Of a stretch of DNA of 45,696 nt, positions 1 to 8,629 are shown one piece after another; the first letter of the stretch is position 1, and every line of letters starts with the position of its first letter. Position numbers and translations under genes: made by a program. Location: NCBI GenBank assembly GCA_031263525.1, contig JAISFP010000132.1:1-45696 (forward strand). The letters are read 5' to 3'. Source of the DNA: Deltaproteobacteria bacterium. GTDB taxonomy: Bacteria; Desulfobacterota; Desulfarculia; Adiutricales; Adiutricaceae. The notes beneath the pieces were generated by a model that was not told the DNA's origin, did no database searches, and was given only the letters and a program-made list of their open reading frames with translations.

Positions 1-684
1 TGCCCGCAGGCGAAGTTGCCCGGCTCTTGTTGTGGCCACCCGCTGGGCCGGCCTTCCCGCATGTTGTGTCCAGTCCTCCCGGCACAGCCTCCAGCTGCGT
101 GGACACATTTAATTTCCGACTTAATAAGTCAGAGTTGATCAAAATATATTTCAGCTTTAGGACTGGCGTGCATTGGGACTAGAAGCCTGTTGCATAAAGG
201 GATTTTATGAAACGAATGAGAATGTATAGTGCAGGAAAGAGATGCTCCCTCTACAACCTACAAGCTCATGCGAATGCTGTCGCTGTTCAGGCAACAGGCT
301 CCCATGGACTGTTGGAGGTAGTCATTGATCCGGAGGGAGGCCGTCCGTGGCCGGGATTGGAGACCAGGAGGCAACCAGCAGGCGGTCCGTAACTGAAGGA
401 GTTCAGTAAGCCTGTGGGGATGTGGCCAGGAAGCCGATAGTGAGCTTAATCATTTCATGGGGGCATTCCTCCATTTCCTTGTCAGGCTTTATACGAGGCC
501 AAGCAGGCCCCCTCCGGGTCCATGGTTGCCTTCTTCCCGAGTAAAGGCGGACTTTCTCCGAGAGGATGTACTCCCTCCATTACGAGGGAACCTCACCGCC
601 CATTTTTCAGTTCAACCCAACAATCTTGTGACCGGAGGTAGCATAAAATATAGGGATATTGTTACAAAAATATAGGCTATATTC
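1..684. other. Left-edge stretch without a convincing gene; possible intron-RT remnant
   Basis: No full gene is visible. A 61-codon open frame at 207-392 (+) contains the string GLLEVVIDPE, which resembles the first conserved block of group II intron reverse transcriptases (usually LLEaVldpEN), but the frame then loses similarity and stops. I see no domain V-like hairpin or further RT blocks, so at most this is a decayed 5' fragment. A second open frame at 457-675 (+) has no recognisable motif. The stretch ends at the first IS66-like repeat. Confidence 0.25.
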
Positions 685-867
685 GTAACCATTCAGGTAC
701 TCCCCAGGGTGACTCAACAGGGGGATCTCAATCACTCAAAATAGACTATAAAGAAATAATTTGCCCCATATAAAGCATCAACAGTTGACAATTAAACTTC
801 AGGGTTACTCATCATGGCTCTCTTCACCTGAAAAAGGTCCTCAATAGAGGGGCAGCTGAACGGTTAC
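685..867. mobile_element. IS66-like MITE, diverged full-length copy
   Basis: The element begins GTAACCATTCAGGT and ends with the inverted counterpart GCTGAACGGTTAC, about 183 bp apart. Internal blocks (a TCAACAG block near the left end, CTCTCTTC and AAAAGGTCCTCAATAGAGG near the right end) match the better preserved copies at 3886-4070 and 19020-19203. Ends starting GTAA are typical of IS66-family insertion sequences. No coding capacity is present, so the element would need a transposase in trans. No clear flanking duplication is visible here. It lies about 145 bp before the AAA-ATPase start. Confidence 0.65.
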
Positions 868-1012
868 AAACTGCTTTCTTATGAACAGGATCTTCCTTTG
901 ATCCAGCCGCCTAAAGCTTGCTAACAGCCGGTTTCATGTGGTATAGTTCAGTCAGTTATTTTTTGCCCTGACAAAGTAGGATCAGAGCAACTTGACGAAG
1001 GGGGTTTGTATC

Positions 1013-2872
1013 GTGAGCGAGAACAAGAACGACTCTGCAAAGAACCCTTTTGGTGTCGGCGAGGAGATTTTCGACAATATCATCCAGACAAAATCCGTAT
1101 ATGTTGACAAGACAGAGCTTATTTACAAGCTGGTATCCGATCCCTTTTCTCACGTGCCACGTTTTCTTTCGCGTCCGCGGAGGTTCGGGAAGACCCTATT
1201 GCTTGACACCATGCAAAACGTATTCGAGGGGAATCGTGAACTCTTTTCCGGCCTGGCGATAGAGAATCTCATGAGTGACAGGTGGGACGCCTTTCCCATA
1301 ATCCGACTCTCTTTTAACACCATTAAGTCCAATCCTCCGGATATCTTTGAGTCAAGCTTGCTCGGTGCTATCAAAAGAGTTGCGCAAGAGAATCAAATAA
1401 TACTTGACGCCTCAGATTCGACCACAGCCATGGCCAATCTCATCCTGAGTCTATCTCTAAAATACAGGGAGGACTTAACAAGGAACGGAAAAGCTTCATC
1501 CATACTCCCCTGGAGAAACGTTGTTGTTCTCATTGACGAGTACGATTATCCTCTGATACGCAGTATCGGAAACGATACAAGTAGTGAGAAAGTAAGACTT
1601 ATTCTGCACGATTTTTATTCAGCTATAAAAGGATGTTCAAAGTACCTTCGATTCGTGTTCATAACCGGCATCACCAAATTCAGGGAGCTTTCCCTGTTCT
1701 CCGCCATGAACACTGCTCTGGACATAACTCTAGACTCGGATTTCGCCAATATTTGCGGCTTTACGATAGACGAGATTAAAGAATCGTTTTCTGAATACCT
1801 TGCTCCGACTCTTTTGACTCTGATAGATAAGGGACAGCTTGGCCAGAATGCGTCTGAAAAAGATCTCCTTAAAGCCTTGGCCCACTGGTATAACGGATAT
1901 ACATGGGACGGCAAGACCGAGGTTCTCAACCCTTTATCAGTGTTGAATTTTTTCAAAGAACAAGAATTCGACAACTATTGGTATCAAACAGGTTCATCTC
2001 TTCTCACGAGTAAAATTTCACAGAAAGACACTGATTACTTTAAGGTGTTCTCCAATGATCTTTCATTTAAAAAGGCATTGCCGGAAATGTATATAAACAG
2101 CCTGAACCATACTGTTCTCCTCATGCAGGCAGGCTATCTCACTGTCAGCGGCATCACAGGATCAGGCACCAACAAACAATATAACCTGAAGATTCCCAAC
2201 AACGAAATCAGGGACTCTATCAGGCTTGAACTCCTTACGCGTCTCCTCGTTCCTGCATCTGAACTTTCAGACTCCGCTCAATATTTGAATAAAAAATATT
2301 TACAGTTTCTTGACGCCTTCGCAACACGTGACGAGTCCAAGAGTGAATTTTTCCTTTCGACCATCTTCGCCGGTCATGTACAGCGCGGTCCTGGTAGCCT
2401 AGAAAGCGTTGAAAGAGCTTACGGGCATATTAATCCGTCAATTTTAAACGAGTTCTTTTTCAGGTCCTTGCTACAGCTCCTTCTTGAATTCGGAAACAAG
2501 ATTGTCACGCCTGATTCCTGTTCTGACATAGGCAGGTCCGATCTTGCAGTCCAGGTTCCAGGAAACGGGTGGGTCACAATCGAGATAAAGCATGAGAAGG
2601 CTGATCCGGCTCATAAGGAAACGGACGTGTCCTTTGACGGCGAGACGATAGTTCTCGGGAAGCGTAGCGAGTACGTGAACTCTCGTCTCGAGAAAATGAT
2701 TTCTGCCGCCTTCGCCCAGACAATTGACAAAAATTACGCTAAAAAATATCTCTCCGAGGGCGTGGACGTATATGCTGCCGCCTTTGCGATCTACGGCACT
2801 TCCGACGTGATGGTGAGGTTCAAGAAGGTTATCTGGTGCCGAGAACAACGCGACACTGTAGAACTCTTCTGA
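1013..2872 (+). CDS. AAA-ATPase-like protein with C-terminal PD-(D/E)XK nuclease domain
   Basis: Member of the AAA-ATPase_like family (PF09820) with a PD-(D/E)XK nuclease-superfamily C-terminus (PF08011). These proteins are multi-copy in many gut and symbiotic anaerobes and their role is unknown. The N-terminal YVDKTELIYKL block is followed by the family P-loop RPRRFGKTLLL (residues about 54-64). Further motifs are a Walker B-like VVLIDEYDYPL (about 171-181), HWYNGY (about 290) and a nuclease-type core with SDLAV (Asp about 508) and IEIKHE (Glu and Lys about 524-526). I chose GTG 1013 because AAGGGGG at 998-1004 sits 8 nt before it; a TTG at 992 in the same frame has no ribosome binding site. 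The 619 residues fit the family's length range. It stands alone, between repeats, and looks intact. Its base composition is lower in GC than the genes to the right, which suggests transfer. Confidence 0.85.
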   Translation: MSENKNDSAKNPFGVGEEIFDNIIQTKSVYVDKTELIYKLVSDPFSHVPRFLSRPRRFGKTLLLDTMQNVFEGNRELFSGLAIENLMSDRWDAFPIIRLSFNTIKSNPPDIFESSLLGAIKRVAQENQIILDASDSTTAMANLILSLSLKYREDLTRNGKASSILPWRNVVVLIDEYDYPLIRSIGNDTSSEKVRLILHDFYSAIKGCSKYLRFVFITGITKFRELSLFSAMNTALDITLDSDFANICGFTIDEIKESFSEYLAPTLLTLIDKGQLGQNASEKDLLKALAHWYNGYTWDGKTEVLNPLSVLNFFKEQEFDNYWYQTGSSLLTSKISQKDTDYFKVFSNDLSFKKALPEMYINSLNHTVLLMQAGYLTVSGITGSGTNKQYNLKIPNNEIRDSIRLELLTRLLVPASELSDSAQYLNKKYLQFLDAFATRDESKSEFFLSTIFAGHVQRGPGSLESVERAYGHINPSILNEFFFRSLLQLLLEFGNKIVTPDSCSDIGRSDLAVQVPGNGWVTIEIKHEKADPAHKETDVSFDGETIVLGKRSEYVNSRLEKMISAAFAQTIDKNYAKKYLSEGVDVYAAAFAIYGTSDVMVRFKKVIWCREQRDTVELF

Positions 2873-3324
2873 ACGTTCATCAAGCCGCCCATGGCCATCC
2901 CGCCCCGGTCCGGTTCCTGATCAGGGTCCGTGACTGGCCTGCTTGAATGCCTGGGAACTTCCTCTTCCGCAATCCCGCTAGTCGCGTTACGCGTCATCTC
3001 GTTCCTCATTTTTCTTATCCTGTTTGTCGTTTCAGTATCCAATTGTTTCACATTTCGACTTTAACCAGATCCTTGAAATTAATTTAGCACCATTTAAATT
3101 CTCCACTAGCATATTCAGTTACTGTTGAAAAACCTAACTATGCGAAATCACTAGTCTTTTTCCGGATAGCTGATCCACCCAAGGAGGGTCAAGGCGGACG
3201 AAATTTAATTTTTATAATAAATTATTATTTAATTATTTAAATTTTTGTTAAGATATCATAAGGGATATTAATTTATTCTTAGTAAATTTATTGCTAATTA
3301 TTATCGACATAATCTAGAGAGAAG
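2873..3324. other. Non-coding stretch, AT-rich in its right half
   Basis: No supported gene. The first 180 bp keep moderate GC; from about 3055 the sequence becomes strongly AT-rich with runs of A and T up to the next repeat at 3325. No terminator with a clear stem and T-run is visible after the AAA-ATPase stop. Confidence 0.5.
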
Positions 3325-3570
3325 GTAACCATTCAGGTCCCCCCCAAAATTGAAGTGGAGGACCTTCTTGATAACAAGATATTACTCTTTCACGTAAATA
3401 TGAACGAATGGGATGGAACACGGAACCTTGTGGTCAGGCTAGTGAGGCCTGTTCGCCGCCATATTCGTTCATATTTTCGTAAAATGGAAATGTTACCCAG
3501 TAGGATAAATGTCAACCAAAATGCGAATCTGCTAATTCCCCCCCAAGGGGAGTTGAAAAGGAAATGAACC
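3325..3570. repeat. Composite remnant: split IS66-like end with an inverted-repeat insert
   Basis: An IS66-like left end (GTAACCATTCAGGTCCCCCC) begins at 3325. The block that should follow it in other copies (CCCCCCCAAGGGGAGTT) is found only at about 3539. Between them lie an imperfect inverted repeat of about 20 bp per arm (3391-3412 against 3459-3480, sharing AAATATGAACGAAT) and, at about 3494, one end resembling the TA-flanked element family (TTACCCAGTAGGATAAATGTC). The picture is a repeat broken by insertion of another small element, both now decayed. Confidence 0.45.
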
Positions 3571-3885
3571 AACCGTCAACCACTGGCATTAGTTAGTTTT
3601 ACCCAATGAATCCCATATCTTGCCTGTCACCTTTTCTAAAATTTTCCAGTCTTCCAACACTCACCCATGCTCACAGTCAGTATCCGTTAACGGGTAGCTC
3701 ACTGGCACGGAGGAAGGCCGCCCTGCACCAGGAAAGAGGATGATCTGAGTCCTACTGTAGGTTCTCCCCTGCTTTCGTCTGTGAACAGATACCTGTCCAG
3801 GAACCCTTTTATCCAGTCCATGATCCCCTTCCTCCTGTTCATGATCCCGGTCCTTCCTGTCCATGATTACCTTCGTCCGTCCTTG
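3571..3885. other. Intergenic sequence with short imperfect repeats
   Basis: No gene seen. About 3800-3875 holds three imperfect copies of a roughly 25-bp unit around CCATGATCCC/CTTCCT. The last bases (CGTCCTTG, 3878-3885) form the left half of the probable target duplication of the next repeat. Confidence 0.4.
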
Positions 3886-4070
3886 GTAACTGTTCAGGTG
3901 CCCCTCTATTGTGGGCTTTTTCGGAGGAAGAGAGCCCCGATGAGGAACCTTTGAAGTTGAAGAGTCAATAATGGATACTTCATATAGAGTAGATGTGTTT
4001 CACTGGAGGGCATTTTAGCTGGAAAGGCCTCTTGTTGAACTCCCCTTGGGGGGGGCACATGAACAGTTAC
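3886..4070. mobile_element. IS66-like MITE with 8-bp target duplication
   Basis: A 185-bp element runs from GTAACTGTTCAGGTGCCCC to a mirrored CACATGAACAGTTAC. The flanking octamers are CGTCCTTG on the left and CGTCATTG on the right, a 7/8 match, and 8 bp is the duplication length typical of IS66. The whole interior aligns, inverted, with the copy at 19020-19203. There is no open frame. This copy is the best evidence that the family moved by transposition. Confidence 0.75.
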
Positions 4071-4139
4071 CGTCATTGAACATGGGCTACTCCTAATCGA
4101 TTCATTACTACTCCGTCATAATTGTCTAGTGCTGATGAG

Positions 4140-4445
4140 TTCAGGGAAGATATTCTGAGAGAGTGTGGATGAAGACGAAAGTGCATGAGGGATAGGGGAT
4201 AGCGTGATGGAAACTGGAATGTTTAATGGAGACTTGAGCGCATGATTGTGATGAAAATGCTTGATAGATAACTGAGATCGAGATGAAATCTGGAAGTGCA
4301 TGAGGGAAAGGGAAGTGCGTGAGGGAGATTGAAGCTATTGAGGGATAAGTAAGATCGAGAGAGAATCGGGAAGTGTATGAGGGAAAGGGAAGCACGTGAG
4401 GGAGATGGAAATACAGAACGTTGGAAATGCTGTGTGGCATGTAAC
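4140..4445. repeat. Purine-rich imperfect tandem repeat, about 77-bp period
   Basis: Blocks such as GTGCATGAGGGAAAGGGAAG and GAGATCGAGA recur. The clearest two units start at about 4270 and 4347, with a more diverged unit before them. Several overlapping open frames on the minus strand come only from this composition. It is not considered coding. Confidence 0.5.
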
Positions 4446-4597
4446 ATAAGGCTTGGCGACTGAGGGGTACCGGGGGGAGCTAGCCGGTCACACAGGATCC
4501 TGGGAAAGGCTGATTCTGGGCAGGAGGGTTTGTTTTGAAATCTCCTGTTTTATGGGGCTCAACTCTAGGAATTACCTAGAGCAACCAGATTATTTAG

Positions 4598-4755
4598 GAC
4601 AGCTGTGGGGGGCCTTTTCAACCAAAATGCCCTTTACAGACACTCTTTCCCTCCACATGAAGTATCCATTGTTTACTTTTAAGCTTTAAGGTGTCCTCAT
4701 CTGAGCTCTATTCCTCCGAAAAGGCCATCAATAGAGGGGGCACCTGAACAGTTAC
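4598..4755. mobile_element. IS66-like MITE, left end lost
   Basis: The right two thirds match the copy at 19020-19203 in the same orientation, including CTCTTTCCCTCCA, GAAGTATCCATTGTT and the terminal GGGGGCACCTGAACAGTTAC ending at 4755. The left terminal repeat is absent: upstream of about 4598 the sequence changes to unrelated DNA with a small palindrome (TCTAGGAATTACCTAGA, 4564-4580). This copy marks the left side of the Zorya-like locus. Confidence 0.65.
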
Positions 4756-4787
4756 GAAGATTCCGACATTTAATTAAACGGGTAATA
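4756..4787. repeat. Single end of the TA-flanked (IS630-like) element
   Basis: The 32 bp directly abutting the IS66-like end are identical to the right end of the complete element at 27425-27565, finishing in GGGTAA followed by TA. No matching left end is present nearby, so this is a truncated copy, possibly created when one element inserted into the other. Confidence 0.6.
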
Positions 4788-5601
4788 GTATCATAGCCAT
4801 TTAAAATCAAGATCGCTCCTTATGCAGAAGCCGGTCCCGGCATCCGCTGTTCTTCGAACGGCTTGACAAGTAAACCAAAGGCCAACGAAAAGCGGGCAAC
4901 AGGCGGCAAGCCCCAAGATGAGGAAGCGCGGAACATAGACCACACGAGGGCAACCTGTTTAAATCGGCGAGACGTTAAAAGTTAACCATACCCAACTATT
5001 AGTATTTACCGACGACATTCCAGTTGGTGATGCCTGTCCGCCGGTATCTTGAAGATACCGCAGGCTGAGGCCGGGAGACATTGCCGGGTTCAAGAAAATA
5101 CAAGACGATTTTGGAGCCGGGGGGACTGGCAACTCAGCCTCGGGGCTGAAGCGTCCGTCGAGCCGGCCGGACATGACAGCGAGCCGCAAACATCCCCTCG
5201 CGGACACTCCCCCTCTGGAACTCGGCCCTTTCACTCTCGAGGCATCCGGCTTCCAGATTCCATTTATTGATATCAAGAGCAATGCCATACCTACATGAAG
5301 CGCCGGAAGATGTAAGCGGAGTCCAAGCCCATGGACCGGCTCCGGTACTCATGGTCGCGGCCTGGCGTCGCGCAGGCTGTCCCGTGGACGCTTGGGAGGC
5401 GCTCCCTCGGCATCGGCACATGCTTCGGAGCTGCAGAGGGATGCAGAACCGTGGTAAACCGGCATAGGCATTCCGGAAAACGCGGCGGAAAGAAGCCCCC
5501 CCTCTTGCGTCATCCATGCTCAGGTGGTAAGATTTTAGACAATGGGTTTCTAGCCCCTAGCGTTCAGCCTTGTAAACGGGAAAGCCCAGGAGGTGAAGCG
5601 C
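4788..5601. other. Upstream region of the kinase-VWA gene
   Basis: No convincing gene in this 0.8 kb. GC content rises from left to right toward the defence-like locus. It contains the perfect palindrome described separately at 5042-5060 and, just before the kinase start, a consensus ribosome binding site AGGAGG (5588-5593). I could not pick out a convincing promoter. Confidence 0.4.
5042..5060. promoter_or_regulatory. Perfect 19-bp palindrome, possible operator
   Basis: The sequence is CGGTATCTT-G-AAGATACCG, two 9-base arms with a one-base centre. It lies about 540 bp upstream of the kinase-VWA start, without a T-run, so it is more like a dimeric repressor site than a terminator. The binding protein is unknown. 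Confidence 0.35.
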
Positions 5602-8343
5602 ATGACAGATTATCCGCCGCACGAAAGAGGCCCCGGGACGCCGCCATCTGGTGAGCCTCCCGTGCCACCTGACCCGGCAGGCCACAGCCGGGACCGGCAG
5701 CTCTCCGAAGGGAGGCCCGGGAGAGAGGGCTTGTCAGGAGCCTCCTGGACCCCGACCGTCATGGACAACGGAAACGGAGCCTTGACGGGTGGCGGTCCAG
5801 GCTCCCGCGCCGTTCTGGAACGCGTCACCCGGCCGGGTTCCGGTCCCGGCGCCCTGACCGTCATGGACCGCGTCCCAAGGCCCGGAACAGGGCCCGGCGC
5901 CCTCACCGTCATGGACCGCGTCCCACGGCCCGGAACAGGGCCCGGCACCCTCACCGTCGGTGACCGGAACGGACTGCCGGGACCCGGTCCCGGAGGGCGC
6001 ACCGTACCGGACCGCCCCGGAAATGACTGGGGCGCCCTGGGCGGCGCTCCCGTACCTGGGCTTCCGCCTGCGGCAGAACGGCACCCGATCTCCGAGTTCA
6101 TGGGAATGCGGGTACGCCCCCTCTCTCTCATGGGAAGCGAGGCCGATCTCTACGTGATCGAGACCCCGGACGGAGAGAGGGTGCTCAGGCTTAACAGGGG
6201 CAGTTTCATGTACCGCCCGGAGGTGGCCGAGCGTCTGGACGCGATAGGGGCCGACCTGGGCGGCGGGGTGGTAAGGACGTTCGAGAGGGGTACCGACGAG
6301 GAGACTGGCCGGCGCTACGAGATACAGGAATACCTGCCTCTGGGGGATCTCTCTGAGGTCATGGCCGAGGGGCCCATGAAGGTCGAGGACGTCCGCAGGC
6401 TTTGCGACTCGCTGTCCCTCACGCTGGACCGGCTCCATTCCGGGGGGATCGTGCACAGGGATGTCAAGCCCGCGAACATCCTCCTCAGGTCCCTGGACCC
6501 CGTCGTCCCCGCGCTTTGCGACTTCGGGATATCGGTGGCGCTGCCGGAAGGCATCCCGATCACGGAGACTCAGGCCGCCTTCACGGTGCTTTACTCGTCT
6601 CCGGAGTCACTGTTTGGCATAGCGTGTTACGCCGGGGATTTCTGGAGCCTGGGCGCAGTGCTGCTCGAGGCGCTCTGCGGACATCACCCTCTTGCCAATT
6701 TATCTGAGAGCTTCGCGAAGATGGAGATTGCCAGAGAGGGTCTGCGGGTGCCTCATGAACTGGAGCCCGAGGGAGACGCCGGCAGGGAAATCCTGGTCGG
6801 CATCATCAAAGGCCTTCTGGTCCGCCGCCACAACTACCGCTGGCACCGGGCCGAGGTGAGGGCCGCTCTCGTAGGCAACCCCCCCCCGCTCCCCCCCCCG
6901 GCAGTACCCCACCCGGTGCTCGGAGAGCAGGTCACATCCCCGGAGGAAGTGGCGTTCCTGTTCAATCTGGACGCGCAGGGCTGGGAAATGGGCACGGCCG
7001 ACATCGCAAGAGGCATGACGTTGTCCTGGCTCATTGTTTCGGGAATGAACGACGCGGTCATGGCGATGGAGAGGGAGCGGGAGGATGGACTGACACTCCA
7101 CGAGAGGCTCTTCGCCTTCATAAGGAAGTTCGCGCCCCAGAGCCCTCCGGCTTTCAGGGGCGTGACGCTCACACAGAACAACATGGAGACTCTTCTGCAC
7201 AGTCACGACGATCCCCCCGAGGGAGGACGCCAGGTTCTGGACGCCATGGAAGACGGGACCCTGAAGAACTTTCCGGCCATTGCCGAGCGCCTGGGAACGC
7301 CGCTTGCGGAGCCCGTGGCTCTCCTCCTCTCAAGGGGAGGCATCGCCGACCTTAAGACCATGGCTTCCGCCCTGGCGGCCATGTCCGATCCCGACTCCTT
7401 CATATGGGGCAACTCAGGTCCCCGCCGCGGCATTGACGCGATGAAGTTCGTTCTGGACGCCAGGTACCCGCTCATGACCAAGCTCTGGTGGGAAGAAAAT
7501 GTCCCTGCAGGCATGACCGTGCCCAGTCACATCCTTGAAAGTCTCATGGACGCGGCCACATACGCCAGGGGGGCGGCCGAGGTCATGGAGGCTGTGAAGA
7601 AGGAGGAGGCAACGTCTCTTGCCAAGAGGATCCGCCGCTTTCCGCCGCCCGTGATCCAGACCAGGTGGCCCCGCCAGGCCGGCAAGGGATTCGCCAAGGT
7701 CCTCCCGGTATACATCCTCCGGGACGATTCCGCTTCCATGCAGGGCTGGTGCGGACTGGCCATTCGGAAGGCCGAGGAGGCGTTCCGCGACAGCCTCAGG
7801 AAAGAGCCTCTGGCCGAAAACAAGGTCCGTTACTCGGTCATCAGCTTCGGTAGCGAGATAGGCCCTCACATGGGGCTCCTCAGGCTCGGCCGGATCCCCC
7901 CGAGACTGCGCGTTGCCCAGAGCGTCAGTCAGGACAGCTCACTTGGCCTGGCAGCGAACGGTGGAATGGCGGCACCCGGCGCCTCCCTGAAGAAGCGAGG
8001 CGTTCACCTGGGGGAAGTCCTCGACTACGTGACTGAATGCTCCGACAGCGACTTCGCCCTGAACGTTCCGGAATCATCCCAGGGCTGGAACCCTCTGGTG
8101 TTCATCTTTTCGGGAAGCCCCTCCGGGGACGACACTATCCCCCGCGTCCCTGACTTCAAGGCCTGCGGATGGGAAGCGGTGGAGTGTTTCGCGCTGAGCC
8201 CTGAGGCTGACAGGAGGACGCTCAGAGAAATATCGGGCACGCCCGCCCACGCTCCTCTCGGCTTCAGTAAGAAAGACACCTTGAGATTTCTGGACAGCTG
8301 CGTGACGATCATGCACAACGCAGTGATGGGCGCGCTGACCTAA
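5602..8343 (+). CDS. Ser/Thr protein kinase fused to TerY-like VWA domain
   Basis: This is a 913-residue protein with three parts. Residues about 50-150 are Pro/Gly-rich 16-residue repeats (TVMDRVPRPGTGPG units, 48-bp DNA repeat). Residues about 165-420 are a Hanks-type kinase with HRDVKPANILL (catalytic Asp about 287) and CDFGIS (Asp about 307). Residues about 698-900 are a VWA domain closest in pattern to TerY (LPVYILRDDSASM, then YSVISFGSE). The usual VAIK lysine appears to be Arg (ERVLRLNRG, about 196). In the VWA domain the first metal motif DxSxS is kept, but the later Thr and Asp of the metal site are not obvious (VHLGE, FIFSGSPSGDD). A helical region links the two domains. The ATG at 5602 was chosen because AGGAGG ends 8 nt before it; the GTG at 5593 overlaps that site. 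It converges on the ZorABC-like genes. A regulatory role in that system is inference, supported by known kinase/TerY pairs in stress-response loci. Confidence 0.8.
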   Translation: MTDYPPHERGPGTPPSGEPPVPPDPAGHSRDRQLSEGRPGREGLSGASWTPTVMDNGNGALTGGGPGSRAVLERVTRPGSGPGALTVMDRVPRPGTGPGALTVMDRVPRPGTGPGTLTVGDRNGLPGPGPGGRTVPDRPGNDWGALGGAPVPGLPPAAERHPISEFMGMRVRPLSLMGSEADLYVIETPDGERVLRLNRGSFMYRPEVAERLDAIGADLGGGVVRTFERGTDEETGRRYEIQEYLPLGDLSEVMAEGPMKVEDVRRLCDSLSLTLDRLHSGGIVHRDVKPANILLRSLDPVVPALCDFGISVALPEGIPITETQAAFTVLYSSPESLFGIACYAGDFWSLGAVLLEALCGHHPLANLSESFAKMEIAREGLRVPHELEPEGDAGREILVGIIKGLLVRRHNYRWHRAEVRAALVGNPPPLPPPAVPHPVLGEQVTSPEEVAFLFNLDAQGWEMGTADIARGMTLSWLIVSGMNDAVMAMEREREDGLTLHERLFAFIRKFAPQSPPAFRGVTLTQNNMETLLHSHDDPPEGGRQVLDAMEDGTLKNFPAIAERLGTPLAEPVALLLSRGGIADLKTMASALAAMSDPDSFIWGNSGPRRGIDAMKFVLDARYPLMTKLWWEENVPAGMTVPSHILESLMDAATYARGAAEVMEAVKKEEATSLAKRIRRFPPPVIQTRWPRQAGKGFAKVLPVYILRDDSASMQGWCGLAIRKAEEAFRDSLRKEPLAENKVRYSVISFGSEIGPHMGLLRLGRIPPRLRVAQSVSQDSSLGLAANGGMAAPGASLKKRGVHLGEVLDYVTECSDSDFALNVPESSQGWNPLVFIFSGSPSGDDTIPRVPDFKACGWEAVECFALSPEADRRTLREISGTPAHAPLGFSKKDTLRFLDSCVTIMHNAVMGALT

Positions 8344-8629
8344 AAGTCCCGGACCTGAAGCGTGAACGTCACGGGGCCTGCGCTTCCCTTCCATGCCGCT
8401 GCCAGGCATTAGCCGAAACTTTCAACGCCTCTTCAGTCTCTTCAGTCTCTTCGGTCTCATCGCGGAATACTTATCGCGTATTCTTCAGGCCGGCATGCAC
8501 TCATGTTTCGGGCGTCCTGTGTCCTGCAGCAAGCTTTCGTCTGTCGAAGGGGTGCATGATCACGTCAGACACTGCCGCATCTTGCGGGAACAGCATTTAC
8601 GAGGATGACAGGGACGTGCCGCCGGACAT
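8344..8629. other. Convergent intergenic gap
   Basis: This gap lies between two gene ends that face each other. A short 9-bp tandem repeat (TTCAGTCTC-like, about 8434-8460) is the only structure seen. I find no hairpin with a T-run on either strand. Confidence 0.4.
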
